Source: Alkalihalobacillus alcalophilus ATCC 27647 = CGMCC 1.3604 (lineage in GTDB: Bacteria > Bacillota > Bacilli > Bacillales > Bacillaceae_D). From it: a DNA stretch of 64,000 nt. The notes beneath the pieces are model-generated. The model worked only from the letters and a program-made list of their open reading frames with translations, did no database searches and had not been told where the DNA came from. How positions within the stretch are numbered: position 1 is the first letter of the stretch; each line of letters starts with the position of its first letter. Of this stretch, positions 42,707 to 50,832 are shown piece by piece. The translations under genes and the position numbers were made by a program. The stretch covers positions 16,283 to 80,282 of the forward strand of contig NZ_ALPT02000006.1 in assembly GCF_000292245.2 (NCBI RefSeq). Reading direction: 5' to 3'.

Positions 42707-43451
42707 AATTTTCACTAAAAAAGTTAGTCTGATTGCAATTTCCCTTATTCTTTTAACCCTTATTGTTGGGGCGATTATTTATTTACGACCTTATCCAGCA
42801 ACACAAGAGGCCCTAATGGTTTTTCAACAAAAATCAGATGAGTATCGAATTGAACAAAAAAATGATTGGTATAAGTTTGAACCGACAAACGAGGAGATCC
42901 ATTCAACAATTATTCTTTATCCAGGAGGGCTAGTCAAACCTGAAAGTTATAGCCTACTTGCAGAAGAGCTAGCTTTAAATCAACATCGTGTTTTTATTAT
43001 TAAAATGCCTTTAAATTTGGCCTTCTTTGGAAAAGATAAAGCCACTCCGATCGTAGATAAATACCAAGATGAGCCGATTTTTATAGGTGGCCACTCTCTT
43101 GGTGCTGTATTCGCCTCAAGGTTTGCCATAGAATTTGAAGAAAAGTTAGATGGAGTCTTCTTTCTTGCTTCGTACCCTGATAAAAATGGAAGCTTACGTA
43201 CCACTTCCTTACCTTCCATCTTACTAACTGCAAGCGAGGATAACGTTATTAATCAAAAGAATCTCAAGCAAGCATCCGACCTTTTTTCTGAAGAACACCA
43301 ACACTTTATCATTGAAGGTGGAAATCACGCATATTTTGGTTCTTATGGTCAACAGTCAGGTGATGGTGAATCATTAATCTCAGCTGAAGTGCAAAGACGA
43401 CATACCGTGATGCTACTCCATGAATGGATAAACGATAACCTTACTCATTAA
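42699..43451 (+). CDS. Membrane-anchored alpha/beta hydrolase
   Basis: 250 residues: an N-terminal membrane segment (about 7-28), then an alpha/beta hydrolase core with oxyanion strand IILYPGGLVKPESYS, nucleophile elbow GGHSLGAVFASRFA (Ser about 133), acid near LTASEDNV, and catalytic His in IEGGNHAYFGSYG. The last motif is typical of the hydrolase family often called PF12695. The domain is outside the membrane. Substrate unknown. Translationally coupled to ypcP by an eight-base overlap. Confidence 0.85.
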   Translation: MFKIFTKKVSLIAISLILLTLIVGAIIYLRPYPATQEALMVFQQKSDEYRIEQKNDWYKFEPTNEEIHSTIILYPGGLVKPESYSLLAEELALNQHRVFIIKMPLNLAFFGKDKATPIVDKYQDEPIFIGGHSLGAVFASRFAIEFEEKLDGVFFLASYPDKNGSLRTTSLPSILLTASEDNVINQKNLKQASDLFSEEHQHFIIEGGNHAYFGSYGQQSGDGESLISAEVQRRHTVMLLHEWINDNLTH

Positions 43452-43538
43452 TTTTTACTTTGTTATCCGCCTTGCTATTTTCCTATTTATCCTCTATAAT
43501 ATTTAACTTGTGTGAAAGGATTATAGTGAGGTGATTAG

Positions 43539-44051
43539 GTGCTATTAACAAAGCCATTGTCAACAGATAAACCTGAGTTATTAAAACAAAAGGTAGAAGA
43601 CATGGAATTCCAAATGCTACGTTTACAAGACAACTTAAAGAAAATCGCCCAAAAATGGCATATATTAGGTTTCGAACAATTAGATAACGAAGAATGGGTG
43701 ATTGTCTCATTGCTTGATGATGGAAATGTTTGCAAAATCATGCTTAATACAAACGATAAAGCTTATCGAGGGACTTGGGATTTTTCCATTCAAGCTCAAT
43801 ATGAGAATGATTTTACGATTCATATCGGTGATATAAAAGGCGAAGCAAATAAAGGCTTTGGTAGTATCTGTATGGATTATTTAAAAGACCACGCTTGTTT
43901 GCATAATGTGCAAGTCATTAAAGGGGACATTGCTAAACGAGACTGGAACCACCTTGATAGACTCATCCATTTTTATAAAAAACATGACTTTACAGTTGAA
44001 CTCAATCGTGAAGAACAATCGGGTGCGATTGCTTGTTATCCTCATTCATAA
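43539..44051 (+). CDS. Protein with GNAT-like acetyltransferase fold
   Basis: 170 residues. An N-terminal coiled-coil stretch (about 8-38) precedes a region whose pattern (FTIHIGDIKGEANKGFGSIC, then GDIAKRDWNHLDRLIHFYKK and HDFTVELN) resembles the acetyl-CoA-binding loop and C-terminal strands of GNAT proteins. The canonical RxxGxG/A is replaced by EANKGFGS. Start is GTG, with GAGGTGATTAG upstream. Partners and substrate are unknown. It ends at a strong terminator. Confidence 0.65.
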   Translation: MLLTKPLSTDKPELLKQKVEDMEFQMLRLQDNLKKIAQKWHILGFEQLDNEEWVIVSLLDDGNVCKIMLNTNDKAYRGTWDFSIQAQYENDFTIHIGDIKGEANKGFGSICMDYLKDHACLHNVQVIKGDIAKRDWNHLDRLIHFYKKHDFTVELNREEQSGAIACYPHS

Positions 44052-44052
44052 A

Positions 44053-44097
44053 TAAACCACCTCGGTTAGGTGATATTACCTAGCCGAGGTGGTTTTC
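44053..44097. terminator. Bidirectional terminator after the GNAT-like gene
   Basis: AACCACCTCGGTTAGGT pairs with ACCTAGCCGAGGTGGTT (one mismatch) around GATATT; TTTT follows. It serves this gene and the convergent lipoprotein gene ending at 44116. Confidence 0.88.
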
Positions 44098-44115
44098 TGA
44101 TCTTTTCATCCTATT

Positions 44116-44730
44116 TTAATCAAATTGAACCGTCTCAATCATCTTAATAAAATCTTCTTTAATCTCCTCCATGTCATCGCCTTGCGGTAAAAAAATTGTA
44201 TAGCTAACAACAGTTTCTTCATATTTTTTGGCAAGATGATAAATATAAGCATCTCCTTCTTCTGATTGATAATGCTCAACATATGCATATTCTACATCAT
44301 TAAATTCGATATCATACGCAGTTATCGCCCCTTGGCTATGTTCCAATAAGGTTTCTTCCATTTTTGTAAAATCAGCATTCTTTCCATTATCTACAATACG
44401 AAGGAAATATCCACTTTGAGTATTATGGTATATTTGATCCGTTCTTGGCTCTTCTAATGTAAAGGTATAATCTTCGAGAACATAAATTTGATACCCTAAT
44501 TCACTATTAAAATAACCGCCTGGTTCTGATTCAATTCCACCATTTTCTTCAGCCGGTAATTCGACCTCCTCTTCAGAAGACTCCCCTCCATTATTCGACT
44601 CTTCTGACTCATTAACTTCAGTTAGTGGTGGTTCGACAATGTCCTTTTGCTCATTGTCATTCTCCACTTCTACATTACAAGCAACAAGTGAAAGAAGAAA
44701 AGCGGCCACTAATAAGCGTTTATCCCACAT
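44116..44730 (-). CDS. Acidic lipoprotein of unknown function
   Basis: 204 residues: lipobox LSLVAC (Cys about 18), a very acidic linker (about 22-70, mainly Glu, Asn, Ser), then a beta-rich domain (YFNSELGYQIYVLEDYTFTL to the end) that may be a small ligand-binding or scaffold fold. No family recognised. GGAGGGG precedes the ATG. It follows the DUF4349 lipoprotein gene by 76 bases and could share its transcript, suggesting a joint envelope role. The acidity suits an external protein in alkaline or salty surroundings. Confidence 0.75.
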   Translation of the reverse strand: MWDKRLLVAAFLLSLVACNVEVENDNEQKDIVEPPLTEVNESEESNNGGESSEEEVELPAEENGGIESEPGGYFNSELGYQIYVLEDYTFTLEEPRTDQIYHNTQSGYFLRIVDNGKNADFTKMEETLLEHSQGAITAYDIEFNDVEYAYVEHYQSEEGDAYIYHLAKKYEETVVSYTIFLPQGDDMEEIKEDFIKMIETVQFD

Positions 44731-44806
44731 ATCATCCCCTCCTCATTCATCATGTTCTTTTATACGTACTTTTCCTCTTATCATTCTTATTTAAACATAT
44801 TAACCT

Positions 44807-45727
44807 TTACTCCTTACTTATCTTATTATTTCTTTTCTTTTTTCTTAAATATAAAAAAACAAGCGTCAAAATTATCGCGAGTAGAACTAAGACTGGTGAC
44901 AAACCTACTATCATTACAATCAAACCAGATGCTAACGATAAGAGGAAATTAATTGTTTCGATAAATAGTTTCTTCGCCTTTTCTACTGTATTTAAATCTT
45001 CATTTCCTTGAATATGGTCAACGATTATTTTCTTTTCAATAAGTTGAATCGTAACTTCTGCATAATCTGTTCGATTGTTCAAAAAGATAACCCGTCCTTC
45101 TATTTGTTCGATTTCTTGCTGAACACGCTCTAAATCTTTTGAAATTTTTAATAATTGTTCGGTTTCTTCAGCACTCTCTAAAAATTGATATAGCCGTTCT
45201 TCTACTACTTTTTTAGATCTTAAACGAGCCTCTAAATCAACATATTCCTCTGTTACATCTTGACCGTTCATTTCTTTTTCTTTTAAGTGATAATCTGAAT
45301 CCTCGATCAGATAAATATAATCATGGAGCTCAGTTGTTGGTATTCTTACAGTTAATTGTCCATTCACGATATCATCATATTCATTAAAAAATGATTGAAC
45401 AACATAACCGCCTAACTGATTGACTTCATTGATTAACCGCTTTTCTGCTTCTTCATAATCACTGACTTCAAGCGTTAAATAAGAGGAATAAATGATTTTC
45501 CTGTCTTCAACTTGAGCACCTTGACTAGCGGCCATATCGGCATCTTCGCTCATCTCAACTGCTACTGATTCATTTTCGGAATACTCGATAGTCGATTCAG
45601 TTCGAGTTTGCTCGGAATCAACACGCAAATTTGCTTCTTCTTGAGTAGAGTCTTGTTGTTTGCATCCAATCAAACTAAAACAAACAACAGTAAAAAAAAT
45701 TACGACCATTGTTCTACACTTCATCAT
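44807..45727 (-). CDS. DUF4349 lipoprotein with C-terminal membrane helix
   Basis: 306 residues: lipobox SLIGC (Cys 22), acidic linker, a DUF4349 domain (about 78-255: KIIYSSYLTLEVSDYEEAEK, NQLGGYVVQSFF, TVRIPTTELHDYI, VTEEYVDLEARL, then a coiled coil around LEQIEGRVIFLNN), a membrane helix (265-295) and a Lys/Arg-rich cytoplasmic tail. DUF4349 proteins are surface proteins of unknown role, sometimes linked to modified bacteriocin or two-component loci. Two ATGs in tandem; the second (45724) is spaced slightly better from GAGGGTGG. Confidence 0.88.
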   Translation of the reverse strand: MMKCRTMVVIFFTVVCFSLIGCKQQDSTQEEANLRVDSEQTRTESTIEYSENESVAVEMSEDADMAASQGAQVEDRKIIYSSYLTLEVSDYEEAEKRLINEVNQLGGYVVQSFFNEYDDIVNGQLTVRIPTTELHDYIYLIEDSDYHLKEKEMNGQDVTEEYVDLEARLRSKKVVEERLYQFLESAEETEQLLKISKDLERVQQEIEQIEGRVIFLNNRTDYAEVTIQLIEKKIIVDHIQGNEDLNTVEKAKKLFIETINFLLSLASGLIVMIVGLSPVLVLLAIILTLVFLYLRKKKRNNKISKE

Positions 45728-45851
45728 TCCACCCTCTTACTATTTTTATCTATAAAACGCCAACATAGACAATAAAGTTTCAAATGAATGCTATAAAGTG
45801 AGTGGTCAAACACCACTCACTTTCCACCTAGCTATTCTCATGCAAAAATAG

Positions 45852-45896
45852 AAAAAACCGATGTATTTTACTCGTTGTAAAATACATCGGTTTTCT
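45852..45896 (-). terminator. Terminator of ytxJ
   Basis: Minus strand AAAACCGATGTATTTTA pairs perfectly with TAAAATACATCGGTTTT and ends in T residues. Confidence 0.92.
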
Positions 45897-45935
45897 ATTT
45901 AAGGGCTTTTAGGACAGCCCCTTCTTTGACGTACA

Positions 45936-46283
45936 TTAAATTTCATTCAATGCTGTTTTGATGCTTTCAATTGTAATGTTACGATGCGTATCACACCATG
46001 ATGGAGATTCATCTTCCACAATAATTAATTGTGGGGAATGATGAGTTACCTCTAGATCATTGGCGATTAAGTTTGAAACAGGTCTCGATTCTATTACCTT
46101 CACTAAACAGAATTCAGCGTCATCCTCTGTATAATTAGAAACATACTTTTCGTATACTTCGTTAGCTTCAGCACTAATAGGACATTGAGTACTATGTTTA
46201 AATATATAAACCTTTTTTTCATTCGACTTTCTATACATATCGTTCCATTCGTTCTCAGTCGTCAATTCCTTAATGACTGCCAC
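45936..46283 (-). CDS. ytxJ: Bacillithiol-system thioredoxin-like protein YtxJ
   Basis: 115 residues, thioredoxin fold with a monothiol-type CPIS motif (KHSTQCPISAEAN) as in YtxJ (BrxC), a bacilliredoxin-like protein that removes bacillithiol from oxidised proteins. The second half (VTHHSPQLIIVEDESPSW) carries the cis-proline. The GTG at 46283 lies eight bases after AGAGG; an earlier GTG (46292) falls within it. It functions with BshB2-made bacillithiol. Confidence 0.9.
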   Translation of the reverse strand: MAVIKELTTENEWNDMYRKSNEKKVYIFKHSTQCPISAEANEVYEKYVSNYTEDDAEFCLVKVIESRPVSNLIANDLEVTHHSPQLIIVEDESPSWCDTHRNITIESIKTALNEI

Positions 46284-46378
46284 TTGGATCACCTCTATAA
46301 AATACTAATCAAAATCTTCATATTATAAGATAGCTCTTATCATCCACTTTTGCAACCATAAAATTGAAATTATTTTTT

Positions 46379-47233
46379 CTATTCTGTGTAATACATTAAC
46401 GCAATCGCACCTGGACCCGTATGAGTACTGATGATCGGCGATGTTTCTGTAATTAAAATATTGGAAGATAAATTGGAAATTTTGTCAATAGACTCCTTAA
46501 GCTTATGGGCTAATGGCTCAGCTCCAATATGAGCAATCGCTACCGCTTTGGCTTGTTTTCCTTTTTCAAGCGTATCTTCTTCAAACTTTTTAGTTAATAA
46601 TTTTATCATTTGTAAATGTGTTCGTACTTTTTCAACAGGTGTATACACACCATCAGCTAAAGAAGCAATTGGTTTGATTTTTAACAAAGAACCTAAAAGA
46701 GCTTTCCCTTTTCCGATTCTCCCACCTTTCGCCAAATATTCTAACGTATCTACCATGAGATAAAGGGAAGAGCTTTCCTTTATACTCTCTAAATGAGCTA
46801 CGATTTCTTCCACTGATTTGTCTTCTTTTGCCCATCTAGCCGCTTCTAAAACTTGAAAACCAAGAGCATGTGAAATAAAAGAAGAGTTTATAACCGTTAC
46901 ATTTGCATCTACCATCGTAGACGCAAGTTGGGCCGTTTGATAAGTTCCACTCATTCCTTCTGTCAAATGAATAGAAATAATTTGAGTATCTTCATGTTCG
47001 TTTGCTAGACGTGAATAAACTTCCTGAAAAACCCCGATAGCTGGTTGCGAGCTTTTAGGTAATTCTTTTGAGTTTATTAATTTTTCTAGAAATTCACTCT
47101 TTGTAATATCAATTCCATCTAAATAAGTTTGTCCATCGACCGTAATAGATAAAGGGACAACTTCAATATCTAATTCCTCTATCCATTCCTTTGGTAAATC
47201 ACAGGTTGAATCCGTTACAATGCGAATAGTCAT
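46379..47233 (-). CDS. DegV family fatty-acid-binding protein
   Basis: 284 residues. The N-terminal lobe IRIVTDSTCDLPKEWIEELDI and the EGMSGTYQTAQLA and VDTLEYLAKGGRIGKGKALLGSLL motifs are those of the DegV family (FakB-like), which carries fatty acids for phosphorylation by FakA. Length is normal. Which of the several Bacillus paralogues it represents is unclear. The ATG at 47233 has a GGAGTTAATTG leader. Confidence 0.92.
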   Translation of the reverse strand: MTIRIVTDSTCDLPKEWIEELDIEVVPLSITVDGQTYLDGIDITKSEFLEKLINSKELPKSSQPAIGVFQEVYSRLANEHEDTQIISIHLTEGMSGTYQTAQLASTMVDANVTVINSSFISHALGFQVLEAARWAKEDKSVEEIVAHLESIKESSSLYLMVDTLEYLAKGGRIGKGKALLGSLLKIKPIASLADGVYTPVEKVRTHLQMIKLLTKKFEEDTLEKGKQAKAVAIAHIGAEPLAHKLKESIDKISNLSSNILITETSPIISTHTGPGAIALMYYTE

Positions 47234-47530
47234 TCAATTAACTCCTTAACTCCCCAATTAAATGGTTCTTTTTCAATACAGCATATAATTTTTTCTCTCT
47301 CAATACTTTTTACTACTACTTTTAACTTGTGATAATAAGACTGCATTTTTCTCATCATAACATAGGTCGAAGAAGGAATGATAGGGATTTTTTATGAATG
47401 ATTATTTCTTGCTAAACTCAATATGAAAGCCTTTTTATAAACCAAAATCTCTTTCCTTTTTTTAGGATCAGAAGAACGATTATCACACATCCACAGTCAC
47501 ATTTCCCCTGTTGAAAAGATTCGTTCTACC
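47234..47530. other. Intergenic region between degV and recQ genes
   Basis: 297 AT-rich bases. I see no ORF, repeat or strong hairpin. It presumably holds the degV promoter. Confidence 0.4.
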
Positions 47531-49642
47531 TTACTTCCCAATTACAAATCGAATCTCTTCATAACTAATGGTTTCATCTAGTTGTTCTTTGATTGGTTTT
47601 AACTTTTCTGTTCCTACCACATTAACCACTTGTTTAATCTGCTCTACCTTCCACGGCTCCACGTACTTTTCCAAAGAATCGATTTCTCCATTATGCAGCC
47701 CTTTAATTAAATGGGATTGAATCGTTCGTTCTGTCAAGCTTTGCTCTTTGGCAATTTCTTTGATCGTTTTTCCACCTGAAAATGCCTCAACAGATTGAAG
47801 ATAACTCCATGATCTTCGAGATTGGTTAGAAGACTCACCAAAATGGTTAGTAGTTGACACTTTTCTCTCTTGATATTGTAACAAAACGTCTATAAACGCC
47901 TGACCATACTGTTCGAGCTTCATCGTTCCAACTCCAGAAATCTGGCTCATCTCTTCCTCTGTTATTGGTATGGCTTGACTCATCTGTTTCAGCGTTTTAT
48001 CAGAAAAGACTAAATAAGGAGCTACCCCTTGTTCATCAGCCAACTCTTTTCGTTTTTCCCTTAACGCCTCAAACACTTCGTCATCAATTTTCACTTCACT
48101 TTTTATTTTGACGATTCGTTGGTAAACTTTTTCTTCCCCTTTTAAAACATTGATTGCTTTATTTGTTAATTGTAATGTAGGATACCCACTATTTGTCGGT
48201 TTAATGTATTGTTCTGCACTTAAATAGTCTATAAATGAACCAAGTTCCTTAATCGTCCACTCTTTCATTAACCCATAGGTTGGCAACTGTTCTAATTGAA
48301 ACTGCCTGAGCTTTTGATTGGATGAGCCCACTAAAATTTGGGCAATGATCGTTTTTCCAAATCGCTCTCTAACCCGCTTTATACATGAAAAGACTTTTTG
48401 AGCTTCTATCGTTCTCTCTATTTGTTCATTCTCATTTAAACAATTATTACATTTTCCACAATCTGATACTTCCTCATCCCCGAAGTACCGTAAAATATAC
48501 GACTGTAAGCAGAGCTCCGTATGGCAATATGAAACCATCTTTTGTAAGTTTCCATATTCTTGCTGTTTACGTTCTTCACTTGCTTCAGATTGTTCAATTA
48601 AAAATTGCTGTGTACGAATGTCTTGCGGAGAAAAAAACAAAATGCATTCACTTTCCTCTCCATCGCGTCCAGCACGTCCGGCTTCTTGATAATATGCTTC
48701 AATTGTTCTTGGCAATTGATAATGGATAATAAATTGTACATTTGATTTATCAACCCCCATCCCAAAAGCATTCGTTGCAATCATTATTAGTTTTTGATCA
48801 TTAATAAACGCCTCTTGATTTTCTTGTCTAATGCCCTCAGACAATCCCCCATGGTAATACGTAACTGAAAACCCAAGCTTTAATATTGTCTGATAAAGAC
48901 TTTCCACTTCTTTACGGGTTGTCGCATAAATAATTCCCGACTGCCCTTGTTTTTGATTTAATAATTGTTTCAAATAATATGGACGATCGACTCCCTTAAA
49001 TAAGGTTAACGATAAATTATCCCGCTTGTAGCCAGTAGACACGACATTATCCACGGGGATTTGTAAATGTTTGCGTAAATCCTCTTTAACCTCATCTGTT
49101 GCTGTTGCGGTCAAAGCTAAAACCGTTGGCCTTTTTGTAAGGGTAGAAAGCCAATTTGGGATTTGCATATAGCTAGGTCTAAAATCATGTCCCCACTCTG
49201 AGAGACAATGAGCTTCATCAATAGCAACATTAGAAATTTCGATTTTTTGGAGGCTATTCATAAAGGTCGGATGCTGTAATCTTTCAGGAGCAACATAGAC
49301 TAAATTATAAACTCCCGCTGCTAGGTTTTCTAATCGATTCATCTCCTCCTTTTTTGTTAATGTACTGTTTATATATGTTCCTTTTACACCAAGTTGGGCA
49401 AGAGCATCCACTTGGTCCTTCATTAAAGAAATAAGTGGTGAAATGACAAGTGTTATTCCTTCTGAGACAAGGGCAGGAATTTGATAACATAACGATTTCC
49501 CACTTCCGGTCGGCATAATCGCTAACGTATCTTCCCCTTGTAGTACCTGTTCAATGACTTGTTTTTGACCTAAACGAAAATCACTATAACCATAGACCTC
49601 TTTAAGAACGAGCCTTGCCTCTTTTATTCCCCTTTTTTGCAT
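47531..49642 (-). CDS. recQ: ATP-dependent DNA helicase RecQ
   Basis: 703 residues, 3'-5' helicase of recombinational repair. Helicase core: Q-motif GYSDFRLGQKQVIE, Walker A MPTGSGKSLC, DEAH in IDEAHCLSEWGHDFRP, and motif VI YYQEAGRAGRDGEESE. The Zn-binding RQC domain has Cys in CHTELC and DCGKCNNC; then HRDC (about 510-590) and a C-terminal HTH_40-like region (about 600-700, TIKEIAKEQSLTERTIQSHL). GAAGGG precedes the ATG. Element C lies about 95 bases upstream of its start. Confidence 0.95.
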   Translation of the reverse strand: MQKRGIKEARLVLKEVYGYSDFRLGQKQVIEQVLQGEDTLAIMPTGSGKSLCYQIPALVSEGITLVISPLISLMKDQVDALAQLGVKGTYINSTLTKKEEMNRLENLAAGVYNLVYVAPERLQHPTFMNSLQKIEISNVAIDEAHCLSEWGHDFRPSYMQIPNWLSTLTKRPTVLALTATATDEVKEDLRKHLQIPVDNVVSTGYKRDNLSLTLFKGVDRPYYLKQLLNQKQGQSGIIYATTRKEVESLYQTILKLGFSVTYYHGGLSEGIRQENQEAFINDQKLIMIATNAFGMGVDKSNVQFIIHYQLPRTIEAYYQEAGRAGRDGEESECILFFSPQDIRTQQFLIEQSEASEERKQQEYGNLQKMVSYCHTELCLQSYILRYFGDEEVSDCGKCNNCLNENEQIERTIEAQKVFSCIKRVRERFGKTIIAQILVGSSNQKLRQFQLEQLPTYGLMKEWTIKELGSFIDYLSAEQYIKPTNSGYPTLQLTNKAINVLKGEEKVYQRIVKIKSEVKIDDEVFEALREKRKELADEQGVAPYLVFSDKTLKQMSQAIPITEEEMSQISGVGTMKLEQYGQAFIDVLLQYQERKVSTTNHFGESSNQSRRSWSYLQSVEAFSGGKTIKEIAKEQSLTERTIQSHLIKGLHNGEIDSLEKYVEPWKVEQIKQVVNVVGTEKLKPIKEQLDETISYEEIRFVIGK

Positions 49643-49914
49643 TCAAAACACCCTTCATTTATTATTTAACGCTTTAATCATTGACCTGTATGAATCGATC
49701 ATCATCTGCACTCAGATTTCCTCTGCCATCTAATTGACTCAACTTTCGCAGCGTATGATTGACCCTTAACCGTTGATAGAGATTGATTTGAGGGCGATAC
49801 CATACTCAAATTGACTTTACATGAACGGTTCAATCGTTGACAGTCTGAACACATCTCTTCGTAGGCTGTTGAAGGAAACTGTTCACTAAAATGAAGTGCT
49901 TCGGCTGTCGCTCC

Positions 49915-50019
49915 CAAAACCATACTCCGCGTCCTGCGGGAACCTGGCGAGCCTCCTCGGCAAGCCTTGCGGGGTCTCGCTCCACGGTTTATTCCCGCGG
50001 GAGTCTCCGTATGGTTTTG
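49915..50019 (-). repeat. GC-rich hairpin unit C1
   Basis: 105 bp, nearly identical to A1. The outer 11-bp stem is intact. One change (GGCGAG for TGCGAG next to the inner stem) is the main difference. Confidence 0.85.
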
Positions 50020-50362
50020 TCCGCTAAGTGTAGTGGAGATGCTTGATGATATGGCCATTCTCAATCAGCTATTTCTAACGCAGAAGAACCTTCTTCTTCA
50101 CTTTGTTGGTTATGGAATTAAATAGGTAGTTGCCACCTATTTTTTTCCTAAGTCTGCCGTCATGAAAACACAGGATTCAAATCGAAACAAGCTCGATCAT
50201 CTAGCTAACGTACAGAGCATCCACACTGATTTGTTTACAACTATAACGGAATTAGTTATTGAAGGAGAAAAATCATTCTCAAGCTCATGTACGTTGAAGT
50301 AATGACCGCTTTTTTATTCAATGAGAAAACCGAACCTAGATTCGATTCCATTATCTAGCGGA

Positions 50363-50473
50363 CAAACAGACACGGAGACTCCCGCAGGAATAAACCGTCC
50401 AATGAGACCCCGCAAGCGTGAAACGCTGAGGAGGCTCATGAGGTTCTCGGCAAGGACGCGGAGTGTCTGTTTG
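50363..50473 (+). repeat. GC-rich hairpin unit C2
   Basis: 111 bp; outer stem CAAACAGACAC with GTGTCTGTTTG. The tip has a five-base insertion that makes a perfect hairpin AGCGT-GAA-ACGCT, where A2 and B2 have only GCA-AGCG-TGC. Confidence 0.85.
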
Positions 50474-50786
50474 GGAGCGACCGCCGGAGGGCCTATTATT
50501 TTTTTCTTGATGCCAAAGTTGAGTAATTTATTTATAATAAAAAAATAAGTCTTCATCAACAATCATAACATCTCGAACTCGGCCATAACCGGATATAATT
50601 TGATTGTACCCGCTTGAAAAGCAACAAGTAAAGTAAACTAAATCCACTAATAACACCCATTCTTTTCATAAAAACTCCTCCTATTTATTATTCTCTCAAT
50701 CTATCTCAATTCCCCACTAAAAGAAAAAAATTATATAATTTCTTTTATTTTTTTTACGAATGCTCCTCGTTATAGTACAATCATGG

Positions 50787-50792
50787 TATAAT
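50787..50792 (+). promoter_or_regulatory. Extended -10 promoter of the ABC-F gene
   Basis: TGGTATAAT at 50784-50792, about 40 bases before the start codon; the AT-rich stretch upstream (50700-50760) may be an UP element. No good -35 box. Confidence 0.5.
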
Positions 50793-50832
50793 TCTTTATT
50801 CGAGTTTAAAATATTGGAGGAAATAGACGAAT

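Larger units (their letters stand above)
49738..50523. mobile_element. Non-coding mobile element, copy C (786 bp)
   Basis: Flanked by near-identical 7-bp repeats TAATTGA (49731-49737) and TAATTTA (50524-50530). Ends are CTCAACTTTCGCA at the left and TGCCAAAGTTGAG at the right (one mismatch). Hairpin units at 49915-50019 (minus) and 50363-50473 (plus). The left arm is the reverse complement of copy B's right arm over the full arm (with 49 identical terminal bases), whereas the right arm is a short version of the other arm type, cut after TTCTTGATGC. An extra hairpin with T run (about 50120-50148) is unique to this copy. Confidence 0.9.
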
